Source: Elgaria multicarinata webbii
Taxonomy: Eukaryota > Chordata > Lepidosauria > Squamata > Anguidae
Direction: 5' to 3'
DNA: 64,000 nt
Assembly: GCF_023053635.1 (NCBI RefSeq)
Contig: NC_086172.1
Span: forward strand, 124,657,681-124,721,680
Shown: positions 1-12,004 of the stretch, piece after piece
Layout: every line of letters begins with the position of its first letter
Position numbering within the stretch: position 1 is the stretch's first letter
Notes under the pieces: model-generated
What the model was told of the DNA's origin: nothing
What the model saw: the letters and a program-made list of their open reading frames with translations, nothing else
Database searches by the model: none
Position numbers and translations under genes: made by a program

Positions 1-165
1 CAGACGGTGGGAAGAAGGTGGTGATCTCGCAGCAAAAGGAAAAGCCGTGGCAAGCCGGCTTCTTTTTTTACCCTGTAGTTTCATCCGAAAAGCCCATGGA
101 GGCTGTGAGTTGACAGCTGCATCATATAGACAGCCCCAGGGACTTCCTGATGGTGGGGCTAGGGC
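1..165. repeat. Unclassified interspersed repeat, copy at window edge
   Basis: This stretch shares spaced blocks with 17948-18142. Both contain GTGGTGAYCTC followed by GAGCAAAGGAA-like sequence near the start, and the exact run CATATAGACAGCCCCAG near the end. The order and spacing of blocks are alike, so they are two diverged copies of one family. The window cuts off the left end and I see no terminal structure or reading frame, so the class is unknown. Confidence 0.5.
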
Positions 166-269
166 TCTGGAGTTCTATTTTAGGTGAGATGTGTCTGGTT
201 CTGTTAGAGGCCTTCAAGCAGGCTCTAATGATTGATCTTTGTTTCAGGTTGTGATAGAAAGTGGCAAAT

Positions 270-545
270 TTGGCGGAGCAGATGTCAGATGTAGTTGGTA
301 AAAGCAGCTCCAGATCACAGTCCCCACCTGTGATGACATAGTTAGGGACTGGTCAAGAATGACACCCAGGTCTCGCGTCTCTGTCACAATCCTCAGTTGG
401 ATACCTGAAAATGACACATCTGCCACCTCCTGCATCGAATCTGCCAGCCACTGACCTCAGCCAGCCACCATCAAATCAATCTTCTCCAGATTAAACTTCA
501 GCTTGCTTCTGGACATCCAATTACAGATCTCATTCTTACTTTTCC
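270..545 (-). repeat. L2-like LINE fragment (reverse transcriptase, C-terminal part)
   Basis: The minus strand encodes pieces such as SKLKFNLEKID and RDLGVILDQSLTM. They match the order KLKLNP-K, then SLGVLLDP-L, that follows the reverse transcriptase core in L2-clade LINEs. The same segment appears in the copy at 6955-7980. The reading is interrupted and nothing upstream of this segment is present, so this is a dead 5'-truncated or broken copy. Clade assignment (L2 rather than another Jockey-group clade) is from recalled family motifs. Confidence 0.7.
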
Positions 546-3354
546 ACTGTTACACCCTCCCAGGCAGAATGCTATGTAATGTTGACTCTGCAGTTTGATA
601 GAGCGTTAAGGGCTCACTTTGCCCTGTTATTCATAAGGATGTAATGGCCAGAATAAGTCACTACAGCCATAAAAAAAAAACTTGGTTGCCCACCTCCCAG
701 TAAAATAAATAATAATAATAATAATAATCTGTTTGGAGAGGTATTGCACACATCTGTCCTGAGTTTCTAGAAATACCAGAACACCCAATAAGCACAGACT
801 GCATCTGATGAAACCTTGGAATAAATCCAGTGACTTATGTGGCTGGAAGTGTATGCATTCTCCACATATCAGCCATTTCCAGAGATCAGGAGGTTGTGGT
901 AATTTCACCAGCTTTTTCACAGAAACGGCTGTGCTACTACCCAACCGAATAAAATGAAGTTTGTTTTAACCTTCCTCATCTCTCCACTGGATAAGCATAG
1001 TCACCAAGAAGATGGTAGAATACAAAGTGGAGCTTTGGAAAGCTCGCTAGCTAGGAACTCATTAGAGTCTTTTGTATTTTCCTGTCAGTGGCTACACCTC
1101 TCCTTGCCTTATCCCTACACACTTGTGCCTTTTCAAGATAAGACTTGCTGCAGCACCCAGTTGCTGCAATCCAGTTGTGGTTCTGTAAAGAAGTGTTCAA
1201 ACAACGCCCTTCCACACATCCACTGAACACATCAGAGTCATCCCTAAGTACTGCTAGCATTCCTGCCGGCCACATACCTTGGAACCCAAACAATTGGCAT
1301 TTATGTGCCAGCTTCAGGGAGTTGTTTTTGCTCTATCTGTCTACAGCTATACATGGAAGGCACATATGGGCAATCCAGAGCTCATAGGCCACAGGTAGCT
1401 CATGGATGCCCCTCCTGTGGCGCATGTGCTCTCTTGCTGCCACTGCTGCTGAAACCACATTCCTGCTGAAAAGCTGTTTTGTGAGCAGTGAGGAATGTGA
1501 TTTCAATGGGGAAGAGGTAGATAGGGTCATCCCTGGATGCCAGCTACCTTCTTGAAGTTGTTCACACACACACCCTGCCCAGCTTATCAGTACTGGAGAA
1601 AGCTGTGGTGGAGAGCTCTCTTCAGCTGTTCCCCACCAATCAGGTGGGCAGTGAGAAGGGGAGAGTGGGAATGGTATCTCAGCATGCAGGGAGGGGAGGT
1701 TTAAACCTCCCCATTCCTCCACACTAAGATGTGATAGTGAGCAGGGAAGAACATTGCGTGTGTGTGTGCAAGAGGGGGGAGGATGTGTGTGAGAGAGAAA
1801 GAGTGAGGGGGTGAAGGCCCCTCAGCCCTGCCCATCAGCAGTTCCCAGCCCAGAAGTGCACATCCCAGCTCAGTGCTGATCAGCACATGCAGCCTTCAAG
1901 GACCAAAAGTTCACCTACCCTTGATGTAGGGGCTCCTCCTCATGAGAAGTCCTGTTGACCTCATGTGGAGGCGCCCCACGGACACCTGCAGGGCCCTCTC
2001 ACTGACAAAGTTGTGTATTCTGTCAGAAACAACAGGAAAACATCCAACTAGGTCATGAATAAGAATTTCAACTAGCTTTTAATATTGTAAATAGCCTTGG
2101 GGGATATGGCAGCTTCTCTGTCTGGATTTCACTGAGTGACCAGAATGGGAACACATCTTCTGGTTTTGCTTGCCAGTTGTTACTATGGAAATCCCAAGTG
2201 ATGGAACATAGTGTCAAAGAAAAGGAAAAAAAAGCAACTCCATATGGGTCCAGAATAACTATAATGTATTTGTTAGACAGCTGCCATAGAAACTAAAGAA
2301 GGAACTCTGAGCACTTATAAATATTAACATAATTTGACTTTATGCATGTGAAGGAAATGGACTCCTTGCTGTTTTATAGTGCATTTGCACCCGGGAGCAT
2401 TTTCTTCTACATACGAGCTGGTGGTGATGGCAACAGCTCAAGTAGCAGACCCAGAATTCCTGCAATGACAGTGTAAATATTGAGCTAACAGTATTTGCAT
2501 TTGCCTGCATATTGGAGTTAGAATGCACACGGCAAGTACACAAACTCACAAACACACACACACACACCTCCTGTTTCTCTGGGAACATGTCTTTCACTGG
2601 CCACTGCAATCAAGCTGGTCATGATGTGTAGGGGAATTTCTTGCCTGGGAGGGGACTCAGCATGACTCAGATTACCTCATGAGCCTTTGGAGGCAAATAT
2701 CTTTCAGTGAAGAGTATATGCTCTTGAAGTGCAGCCAGACATTTCAGCTCCTTTCCTGTTTATAGATAGCGTGTGCCAAATTATACATACATCCTGTGTT
2801 AACCCATTGCAAGGCAATTGCTCAGGTTCTGCTTGGGGCTTATTCCATTTCTTTGCCACTAAATGTCTGAGATGTGCACACAATCACATTGTTTTATCCT
2901 ATATCAATCAGTCTCTAGAATAGATTTGAACTTTTGGGTCTCTATTCACATTCATCAGCATGGATCACAAGTCCTGATTCACCCGTAAGAATGGAAAGCG
3001 AGGGGGGTTCTACAGTTCCTCCTCTTTGGTTCAGTCTGCATCTGAGGCCAATGTTGTACCCTTATGCAGTTTTGTCATGGGATGAAACATAATTGCTTAA
3101 TGAAGAACCAAAGTGTCACGGGACAGCCAAGAACCATGCACATTTTCCTGATATAGCGTGGCTACCAACACTGTGTCCATGCCAGCAGTGCAGATTATTC
3201 ATATTGGTTGCATGGCTAATTCAGGGCTGGCCCAAGGCATTTTACTGTCCCTGAGGCAAAGATGATGCCCAGGGTCACCCTTAGGGGGTGGATGAGCTCG
3301 GAGGTCACCTGGGGTGTCGAGCTGAGGGAGGGCTCTAAGTTGAGCTCAGTTGCT

Positions 3355-3355
<1 letters not shown>
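546..3355. other. Intergenic, little recognisable
   Basis: A short (AAT)n run lies at 707-728, purine-rich and GT-rich stretches around 1755-1815, and a short (CA)n near 2551-2570. The stretch around 3225-3300 resembles text seen in other low-copy repeats, but I cannot delimit an element. Open frames here (for example on the minus strand at 1333-1722) show no domain or composition bias that would support a gene. Confidence 0.4.

Positions 3356-3404
<49 letters not shown>
3356..3404. repeat. (TTA)n microsatellite
   Basis: About sixteen uninterrupted TTA units. It produces poly-tyrosine or poly-asparagine open frames in translation, which are artefacts. Confidence 0.95.
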
Positions 3405-3405
<1 letters not shown>

Positions 3406-4121
3406 TTCTCTCTGCAGTGAGTTGGGATGGCAAAAAGCAAGTGACTGTAACCTTTCTTTCAAGGTTCTACAGACTGTTTGGGTAGTAACTACAAAAATGA
3501 TCTTCCTTCAATTAGCTTTAAAGTATGTTTCTTTTTCAATTTCCACTTTGATGAAATTTCTGCTAGGTAAAAATCAGTGGAACACAGCTTTACTTTGAGG
3601 GTTTAGGACTTCACATACTGTAAAAGCTATAAACACTATATAAATAATTTAAAAATAAAGCCATAAACTGTAAGAAGTCAGCTGGATACATTTTTATTTA
3701 TAACTTTGCTTTATTATTTTTAAAGACACAAATAATGGATATTCTAAAATAAAGAATGCTTGCCAAAAGATAGAAACCACTAGAAAGCAAAACAAAACAT
3801 TTTAAGTAAAATCTGTGATAGTTCTGCTGTGTTGCATAGTATACTGCCCATGCTCAGAATGTGACTTTTTTGAACTTTGGCTTGTGCAAACTGTAGCACA
3901 TTGGCTCAGAGATTGGGGTTTTGAGCAATGTCGTTCTTGATGGACATCAAACCGGCACCAGGCCCCATAAATCCTCTAGGTCGCCCTGCAAAACTGACTA
4001 TGGTGGGTGGGGCGGCACCAAAAGCATTCCTCTCCAGGCACTATTTAGCCCGGATGATATCCCTCCTAATCCACGTACAGAAACCAACTGGCCTGTCAGT
4101 TGCATCTTATTTCAACAGTCG

Positions 4122-4457
4122 TGATGGAGTAGGGTGACCATATGAAAAGGAGGACAGGGCTCCTGCATCCTTAACAGTTGTGTAGAAAAGAGAATTTCAG
4201 CAGGTGATATTTGTATGCATGTATCATCTGATGAAATTCCCTCTTCATCACAACAGTTAAAGCTGCAGGAGCCCTTCCCTCTTTTGTATCTCGTCACTCT
4301 AGTATAGCTCCTGCAGCTTCAAATGTTGTGATGAAGAGGGAATTTCACCAGGTGCTGCATGCATACAAATGACACCTGCTGAAATTCCCTTTTCAATACA
4401 AGTGATAAAGATACAGGAGCCCTGTCCTTCTTTTCATATGGTCACCCTATGATGGAG
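4122..4457. mobile_element. hAT-type MITE, family 1, copy 1, with target-site duplication
   Basis: The element occupies 4130-4449 (320 bp). It begins TAGGGTGACCATATGAAA and ends with the matching inverted repeat TCATATGGTCACCCTA. The 8-bp direct repeat TGATGGAG flanks it at 4122-4129 and 4450-4457, the duplication size typical of hAT transposases. The interior is a near-palindrome: each half carries the blocks GAATTTCAGCAGGT or GAATTTCACCAGGT, and a degenerate terminal-like CGTCACTCTAG sits in the middle. It looks like two fused half-units. No transposase is encoded, so it depended on an autonomous relative elsewhere. Confidence 0.9.
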
Positions 4458-6954
4458 CAGAGCCCTCCATCGTATTTGAGGGCAGCAGACTAGTTTAGAT
4501 ACTGCAAGGCAGGTCATGTGGCACACACAGATCTGTCCTCCAAACTCCTTGGTGCTGCTCCCCACCTTGGCCAGCACCTACTACCTGCAGCAACTGCCTC
4601 ACACTGCCTAATGGAAAGGCTGTCTCTGGTAAGGTGCAACTGATTCATAGCTTAATGCAAAGTAGCTCAACTACATACATACATGCAGGGTGCAACCTCT
4701 CTACTTCATCCATTAATTCGTTTCCTTAGTCTTTCCAGCATAGGAAGTCATCAACTGTGAACAGTAAGCATGCGCACACAACACAACGCAACACAACACA
4801 ACACAACACACCCTTTGCTTGCTTACAGTACCTAATTTAAACTTAATAAAATCCTCAGACAGGTTATTATTTAAACATGTTAAAAAGCAGAAGCCAATAA
4901 TTAATATGCTTGTTAGTTATCCTTTCATGCTAATGCTTTACTGGCTAAGGAGGACATTATCTCACAGGGCCTAAGCCAGAGATTCCAGACTGATGTTTCC
5001 TTGAGGGAGTTCTTAGCAAAATACCTTACAACAGTCCAAAGGTTGCTCTAATTCACCACTAGAGATCTGCCTAAGAGCACAGCTGGCACAGGATTAAAGA
5101 GCTCAACTTCGTCCCTGGACAAGCCTACCTTGGATGTTTCTGTACAATCTTTTCTGAGTTCCAAAGTTCATTCTTTACCTACTGCCAAAGATAAGGTCCA
5201 AGAGTATGAATCTGTATGTATAGATGAGAAGAGAATGTGTGTCTTATAGCACACATGTAGAACTCTAACTTTCTGTTAGAGTGTCTCTCAGATTGCCCGG
5301 TTTCATTTCCTAGCTCAATGTTATTAGGCACTACCTAAAAAATAAAATAAAACCTGTTATTTGATACGAGCCATCATGGGGAAACACCACCCCAAATCGA
5401 TTTCTGGTAACCCAGCAAGAGTGTATAATTTGGCGTGTGCAACCAGATAGTTATGTTTCCATGCACTGTTCTTTAAAAGGAATCTCTGTGTTGCCCTATC
5501 TTGTGTTCCTGCCTGTCACTATACACTGTAGAATCTGGAATATGTGACTCTGCAAGTCATCCTGGATTGCTATTTTTAACTGTGAAGCTATTCCGATATG
5601 GATTTTCTTAATTTTATAACACTTTTTTTTAATGTGCATATATTTATGCTATCAGGGAGCATTGCACATATAATGACCCTTGGACCAGGAAAAGGTGTTA
5701 TACTAGAGTCCATCATGCATAATATTTAGACCATTCCTTTTACTGACAGTTACTCCTTACCTCCTGCTGCCATGTAATCATGCCGTTTAACTATAAGCCT
5801 ACAAGCTCCATTGATCATGCTTGTTCTCTCAACCATGCTTGTTCTACTCAGCATACCCTTTGTACTATGTCCAAGTTGTCTCTACTACTGTTGAGATTTA
5901 CATGTCCAGATACAAAAGAACATCCTTTTTGTTGTTGTTGACAGAAAACTGACACGTTTTATCTCAAGCCAAACTGCATGATAATGATACTCTCAGAAGG
6001 AACTTTTTGTGTATGATCATTACTTTGTGTAAGCCAAATTTTGGGGTTTTTTTTTCTTGTGACATTCACAATATTTGTTATTTTCTTAGGGTCCCCAGTT
6101 TTTGGAGCCCAATGATGACCCCCCCCTAAAAACAAACAAACCTTAAGCTTATAGTTCTTAGGGTGGTGACACACATTTCATTGATATGTCTATCCCTCCC
6201 TCACTCCACACACACACAATGCCTTGAATAACATCAAAAATTCCTTTTGGGAACTGTGTCTTATATTGTTGAGAATTTATGGAAGAAGGAAGGTTATTCT
6301 TTGGCTGAGTTTAAAGCTGCCCATGGTCTTCTCTTCTGGCTGTTTGTATGGTTCGCCACCACTACCAGCCTGCCCCCTCCCTGTTTTAGGTCAACCTCAA
6401 TGCTCTGTGAATGGGCAACTATAAATCTATATAAATTGTAATTAATGCATTGAGTATTAACAATGCTTTGGATCCAGACTTATTCTTACAGAAAACTTCA
6501 GTACCATTTATTTCAATGGGTCTGCTCTAAGTATGACTAAAACTGGATCCATCCCATTGGCTTTAGAGAGGCCATCTGATAGAGGGAGGGAGGGAAGAAG
6601 GAAGAAAAGAAGGAAGAATGGGCAAAAACATTCCACCTGACTCCTAGTCCAGTGGGGCAGTGAATCCGTTCTGGGTTTCAGTCAGAATTCTAAAGAACTA
6701 TCCAAAGTGTGGAACCCTATTGTGAATCTTTCAGTACCTTGGACAGCACATTTAGAGTTCTGGGTGGTTCCATTTGAAACCCAGGACAGATTCACAGCCC
6801 CACTGAACTAGGAGCCACACCTCCGCTGGCTTAAGGCTAGTTTGGATACAAATCATTTTTGAATTGTATGTGTTGGAGGTGGCTGGGTGCATGTCTGTAT
6901 GCCTTTGATGCATTCAGTGCAGCATGCGATATGTAGCAGATGGACGTACATACT
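4458..6954. other. Intergenic, no recognised gene
   Basis: A short ACACA-type pentanucleotide run lies at about 4774-4811, and A- and T-rich stretches around 5600-5700. At about 6464-6560 there is a weak inverted repeat (TGGATCCAG ... CTGGATCCA) around a TTTCAATGGGTCTGCT core. It recalls the CAGTGCAATCC/ACTCAGAAGTAAG family found at 33670-33761, but is too diverged to assert. No coding signal was found. Confidence 0.4.
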
Positions 6955-7985
6955 TAAGTCCTCCATGCTGTTTAACAGTTACATGAAACTGTTGGTCATC
7001 AGGAGTTTTGGAGTGCATTGTCATCAGTATGCTATTTCTCCTTTTCATCTTCAACAGGTGAAGCTGTGGATGTGCTGAACCAGTGCCTGGCTGCAACAAT
7101 GGACTGGATGAGGGCCAATAAACTAAAACTCAATCCAGACAAGACTTGAGATGCTGTTAGTGGGTATTCAACCTGTTCTGGATGGGGTTGCACTCCCTCT
7201 GAAGGAGCAGGTTCATAGCTTAGGGATTCTCCTAGTACCATCTCTGTCACATGAGGCTCAGGTAGCCTTGGTGGCATGGAGTGACTTTTACCAACTTCAG
7301 TTGGTGGCCCAGCTATGCCCCTATCTGGACAGGGATAACTTGGCTTCAGTTGTCTATGCTCTGGTAACCTTCTAGTTAGATTACTGCAATGTGCTCTATG
7401 TGGGGCTGCCTTTGAAGACGGTTCAGAAGCTGCAGCTTATGCAAAATGCAGTGGCCAGATTGATAACAGGGACCAGAAGGTTCAAACATATAAGACCAAC
7501 TCTGTCCCGCTTGCATTGGCTGCCTGTATGTTTCAGAGCCCGATTCAAGTTGCTGGTTTTACCCTATAAAGCCTTACACGGCTTGGGACCACAATACCTG
7601 ATGTAACGCCTCTCCCGACATGAACCTTCCCATACACTGTGCTCAACATCCAAGGTCCTCCTCTGGGTGCCTACTCTGAGGGAAGCTTGGAGGATGGCCG
7701 CCTCTCCCTCTGGAACGAGGCAGGGAACAACTTAGAATACAAAAATATTATAAAATACATAAAACTAAAACACATAAAACTAATACATTATTAAAATAAC
7801 TGCATATGTTGAGTTTTTAACTTACTCCGAATAGATGGATATTGTATGTAATCTATTTTTATGCTCTTTATGGTTTAAAATTTTGTATATTTGTTTTTAC
7901 TGTTTCATGTTTTAATCTTTGTAAACCATCCAGAGAGCTTTGGCTATAGGGTGGTATATAAATGTAAATAATGATAATAATATGA
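6955..7985 (+). repeat. L2-like LINE, 3' part including C-terminal reverse transcriptase and 3' tail
   Basis: Translated pieces in order are LFNSYMKLL, LNQCLAATMDWM-ANKLKLNPDK, LPLKEQVHSLGILLVPSLS, LDYCNVLYVGLPLKTVQKLQ, QNAVARLITGTRR and LHWLPVCFRARFKLLVLPYK. This is the colinear C-terminal half of an L2-clade reverse transcriptase. Stops and frame shifts separate the pieces (for example a stop follows NPDKT near 7146, and a TAG near 7374), so it is a pseudogene of the element. The 3' end has the shared tail CAGAGAGCTTTGGCTATAGG, then GGTGGTATATAAATGTAA and a short AAT-rich run. It is the best-preserved sense-strand L2 in the window. Confidence 0.85.
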
Positions 7986-8644
7986 TCCCTGCATGGTAGA
8001 GAGCACACTGGCATGCCTGATCCCTACTACGAGAATAGGATTTCCAGGATGTTTAACAAATGAAGTACGTTTTTACATTTTGAAAGTTCTAGCAAAACGT
8101 GCAACCCAATTGCATCTGTGGAAGGAAGAATGGCAGAAACCTTTGTGGTCTTTTGCAATTTGGTTTTAAAGGATTTCATGAGATCTGTTTCATGATTTTT
8201 AATTATATATATCCCGGAAAAATAAATTATGCATATAATGTGCAACATTGGAATCAAATAGTTAATTCCATTAATCCCAGTGTCTTCCATTGGGGGCAGC
8301 ATTAGGCTGGACTGACTCATGTGTTTCAAGCAACCAAAATGTATTGTATGTTAAATGGTCATGAATGCAGAAGTTGGATCTACCTAGTGAAGGAGAACCA
8401 TATTTTTTACCCCAATTCAGGCTTCTCTTATGCAAGTCTAACATCAGTTCCTCTTTCCACAACTGAAAAATAACAAGATGGCAAGTGTTCTTCAAAAAGT
8501 GTATGCTCATTTTCTCTCTCTTCCTCTTTCAGTGGACGCTCATATAATGAGAGACAAGCACATGTGTGTGTCTACCTTGCAGTATGTACTTAATATATGT
8601 GCACATCTGTACAAAGGTTCTAGTCTGAAGATATAATTAGGTGT
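7986..8644. other. Intergenic, nothing recognised
   Basis: No repeat family or coding signal was recognised. The overlapping frames at 8027-8329 (minus) and 8271-8510 (minus) have no recognisable motif. Confidence 0.35.
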
Positions 8645-9393
8645 TTAGGGAGACATTTTTCTCCCCCTCCCACAGTGCTAGAACCTGGGGTCATCCCATG
8701 AAGCTAATTGGTGGGAAATTCAGGACAGATAAAAGAAAGCACTTCTTCACATAGCGCATAGTTAAACTATAGAATTCACTACCACAAGATGTAGTGACAG
8801 CCATCAATTCAGATGGCTTTAAAAGGGGGTGGATAAATTCCTGGAGGAGAAAGCTATCAATGGCTACCAGTCCTGATGGCTAAGTGCAACCTCCAGTATC
8901 AGAGGCAGTAAGCCTATATATACATTAGTTGCTGGGGAACATGGGTGGGAAGGTGCTGTTGCACTGTGTCCTGCTTGTGGATCCCTGGTCAACAGCTGGT
9001 TGGCTACTGTGTGAACAGAGTGCTGGACTAGATGGGCATCCAGCATGGCCCTTCTTATAGGGTGACCATATGAAAGGGAGGACAGGGCTCCTGTATCTTT
9101 AACACTTGTATTGAAAAGGGAATTTCAGCAGGTGTCATTTGTATGCATGCAGGACCTGGTGAAATTGCCTCTTCATCACAACAGTTAAAGCTGCAGGAGC
9201 TATACTAGAGTGACTAGATACAAAAGAGAGCAGGGCTCCTGTAGTTTTAACTGTTGTGATGAAGAGAGAATTTCACCAGGTGCTGCATGCATACAAATGA
9301 CACCTGCTGAAATTCTCTTTTCTATACAACTGTTAAGGATCCAGGAGCCCTGTCCTCCTTTCCATATGGTCACCCTATGTTCTTAGAACAACA
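8645..9393 (+). repeat. CR1-related LINE 3' end, interrupted by a hAT MITE
   Basis: The segment encodes the extreme C-terminus of a CR1-group reverse transcriptase protein: FRTDKRKHFFT, then NSLPQDVVTAINSDGFKRG. The 3' region follows (TGCTGGGGAACATGGGTGGG, AGCATGGCCCTTCTTA). The same reading occurs intact on the minus strand at 54377-54910. In-frame stops show the copy is dead. The 320-bp MITE at 9058-9377 sits inside the 3' tail, and the last bases TGTTCTTAG resume after it. Confidence 0.8.
9050..9385. mobile_element. hAT-type MITE, family 1, copy 2, inside a CR1-related tail
   Basis: The element is 9058-9377, again exactly 320 bp, with TAGGGTGACCATATGAAA at the left and TCCATATGGTCACCCTA at the right. 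The flanks CCTTCTTA (9050-9057) and TGTTCTTA (9378-9385) agree at six of eight positions, a decayed or shifted duplication. Its interior matches copy 1 in order, including the central CTAGAGTGACTAGATAC remnant. It is younger than the CR1-related LINE that it interrupts. Confidence 0.88.
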
Positions 9394-9397
9394 AAAC

Positions 9398-9790
9398 TCG
9401 AGTACAGGCAGTGCCTGCTCCATATTTTGGAGGGTCCTTTGGCAAGAAGCCCTTAATGGGGCCCCTCACTCAGTGACTCTACCTACTCACGGCCATTGTC
9501 ACCAGCTGCTATTGCTTCTCCTCTGCTTTCCCATCACTGCTACCACTTGCTTGCTTGACAGGCATAGAGCCAGTGAGTAGGCAGTAGTATCTACTGCTCT
9601 TCCTTCTCACCACCACTATTGTCTGACTCTGGGACTGATCGTCAGGCAGGTGAACAAGCAGGTTGCAATGGTGAAGAGGAGGGACAATTCCAGGGAATTC
9701 TAGGCAGTGAGCTGCTGGTGGTATGTGGGCCCTCGGCACATGCCCAACCACACCTACCCTTGACACCAGTTCTGACTACAAGCACTTTTT
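9398..9790 (+). repeat. Unclassified interspersed repeat, low-confidence match to 29400-29780
   Basis: Both stretches end with similar text: GTGGGCCCTCGGCACATGCC here and GTGGGCCCCAGCACATGCCC near 29728, each followed by a GACACCAG or GATGCTGG block. Both also contain a GCAGGTGRAC/GCAGGTTGCAA block. No terminal repeats or protein are recognisable. The open frames at 9377-9580 and 9619-9882 fall inside and are not supported as genes. Confidence 0.4.
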
Positions 9791-9907
9791 TTTTTAAGGA
9801 TGATCCTGTTTCTTTTCACAGTAAAGATATATATGTTGACTGCCCTTTGAATATTATGTTTGGATGCTGTAGTATATCTTGATGATTGTTAAGTATTTGA
9901 GAAATGG

Positions 9908-9973
9908 CAAGTTTAGGAGAGAGGTTAAAGAGGTTAAAGACAAGTTTAGGAGAGAGGTTAAAGAGGTTAAAAA
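9908..9973. repeat. Two-copy tandem duplication, 33-bp unit
   Basis: The unit CAAGTTTAGGAGAGAGGTTA plus AAGAGGTTAAAGA is present at 9908-9940 and repeated at 9941-9973 with one base changed at its end. Within each unit GAGGTTAAA is itself repeated. The near-identity indicates a recent local slippage or duplication event. Confidence 0.9.
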
Positions 9974-10055
9974 ACTAAGATTCATACTTTAATCACAAGC
10001 ACAATGTTATGAAAGTGCATTTTAAACTAGACTCTTTGACATGTAAACAAGTCCA

Positions 10056-10120
10056 AATATAATTTTGGCTTTGGCTATTGGGTGGTTTAAAAATGTAATA
10101 AATAAACAATAATAAAAAAA
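10056..10120 (+). repeat. L2-like LINE 3' tail remnant
   Basis: The block GGCTTTGGCTATTGGGTGGT, then AAAAATGTAATAAATAA, matches the 3' tail of the L2-like copy ending near 7985. Only the tail is kept, as expected for a severely 5'-truncated insertion. Confidence 0.7.
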
Positions 10121-10300
10121 TCCGACAAAGTTCATTCAAGATTTCCTGAATTTGGTACTTACCATTGAGATGAATACCATAGTGAAGAATTGATGAGGAC
10201 AGAATTCAGAGCTATTATATAGCTGACAATAAAGCTTGGTAACCTTGAAAAGACATGGGAGGCTAGCAGTACAATTCAGTCCCTTGATAAATTGAAGCTC

Positions 10301-10460
10301 TCTTATACTAAGTCAGACTGCACTGAACCATCTGTCCCAGCATTGTCTCTGACGTGCAGTGGCTGTCCAAGGCCTGAGATCTTTTTAGATGGCAATGCCA
10401 GGAATTAAACCTGAGATTTTCTGCAAGCAAAGCTTGTTTGCTATCACTGAGCTATAGCTA
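10301..10460 (-). repeat. tRNA-derived SINE (Sauria-like), antisense, diverged
   Basis: Reading the minus strand, TATAGCTCAGTGATAGC is a polymerase III A-box region, and AGGTTTAATTCCTGGCATTG a B-box region. Downstream is the SINE body with TCTGACTTAGTATAA. The same body is present in the better copy at 42081-42276. The name Sauria-like rests on recalled family features, not a search. Confidence 0.7.
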
Positions 10461-11779
10461 TAGAAAATCAAAAATAACAAGCTTCACCCACATGAGAGCA
10501 AAAATTGAACTGTATTAATACAAAATGGGGGTGAATAGCTGTACAGCAACAGTGCAGAGAAATTTCAGGAGTTAGAATTAATCATGTGAGCACAAATGTG
10601 TCAGCAAAGTGAGGGTGTGGCAAAATGTCAAATAATATTTTGGGTCCCATTAGTAGACTCAAAAGATCTGGGACATATTAGGAAACAATAGGTTCTTTGT
10701 ATTCTTTAGGTTTCAGATGGAACACAGTGTCTCATTTTAGGCTCTGTTTTTAAAGAAAGACATAAACTGGAGAAGATATACAGAAAAGTAGAAAATATGT
10801 TTAAAGATGTTGAATCCTGGATATAAGAAGGACTAGGAATTATTGGCCCGTGAAAATGGTGGTGGTAAGGGGAGTTCTCAAGTTACAGACAGACATTTAT
10901 GATAAGAGAAGCTTCAGCAAGAGATAGCTTAGGTATTGCAAATGTTGTCTGTAAGAACTTGAACTAAATTACACTTGAGATGTCTTCAGGTCCTGTGATG
11001 GTGATGCTACGACTCTGACAACTGATTTACATGTTCAGAACAACGCATGATATAATCCCCATGGAACTCTGGCATTTCATAATGAAGGTGAGGAATCACA
11101 TGTCTGAAGGCTTCCCCATGTAAAAACATTTCCTGCAGTCAGAATATTAGCATCTGATGGAAAAGATTAAGTTAGAAATATTTTCCCAGCCATGCTAGTT
11201 TTCTATACATAGAGAGTTTTATGTATGTGGAAAATTTGGTAACACAATTTCCCACGCTTCCATTCTGAAGAGGTACAAGGCCACTTTTGATGAGTCATGA
11301 CAAGATGTGTCCTTGTCCTGAACCAGCATTTTGATAAAAAATGTAACCTTAAGTAAACAAACTTCACAAAACCTATTAAGATTTTATAATGTTGACATTA
11401 AAAAAAACCCAAACAAACAAACAAACCTAGAACAGAATAGTTTGGCCAAGGTAAATCAGTGGCTGAGCAGAAAACAAAGCTCATTTTTCCTATAACTTCT
11501 GAATCAGCCAGTAATTAACTCTTCGTTAGAATGCACTAAACATATGGAACAGGGAGAGCATGTTTGTGCCTGTCACTGAGGCATTTTTTGTCAGACAATT
11601 GATTGAATCAACCTAGAATAGTAAGGAATGACTGGCAAGTGTCTGGGTAACATTGAGCATGTATACAGCTCCATAAGAGTATAGAGTCTATACTAAAGAC
11701 AAATTGGAAGGGGTTCAGTGTTGATTTAGAAGACTTTTCAGGGGCCTCCCATATGGTGGCCATCAGTGTGATAGGATAT
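10461..11779. other. Intergenic, nothing recognised
   Basis: A-rich, low-GC sequence with a short AAAC repeat near 11406-11427. I saw no repeat family, RNA gene or coding signal. Confidence 0.35.
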
Positions 11780-11827
11780 AAAGGACAATCAAGCCAGAAC
11801 TTGATGGTCCTGGCTTGATTGTCCTTT
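11780..11827. repeat. Perfect 18-bp inverted repeat with 12-nt loop
   Basis: AAAGGACAATCAAGCCAG at 11780-11797 is the exact reverse complement of CTGGCTTGATTGTCCTTT at 11810-11827, with AACTTGATGGTC between. No other copy was noticed in the window. There is no transposon-like context and no U-run that would suggest a processed RNA, so function is unknown. Confidence 0.9.
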
Positions 11828-12004
11828 GTCGGAAATACAACCAAGTTTAAAAATTAATTAACCAAAGGGCTTTCTAGGTTGCCACAACCTAATCGATTCC
11901 CAGTGTTTCACAGCTTAGGCAGCAAGAAGATGCACATTGCTTAACAGGGCAGTAAACTGATTATGCCCCAGATACTTGGACTACATTGGATAATTTTAAC
12001 AAGG

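Noticed and set aside
3216-3598. Frames with poly-asparagine or poly-tyrosine runs
   Set aside because: They are translations of the (TTA)n microsatellite.
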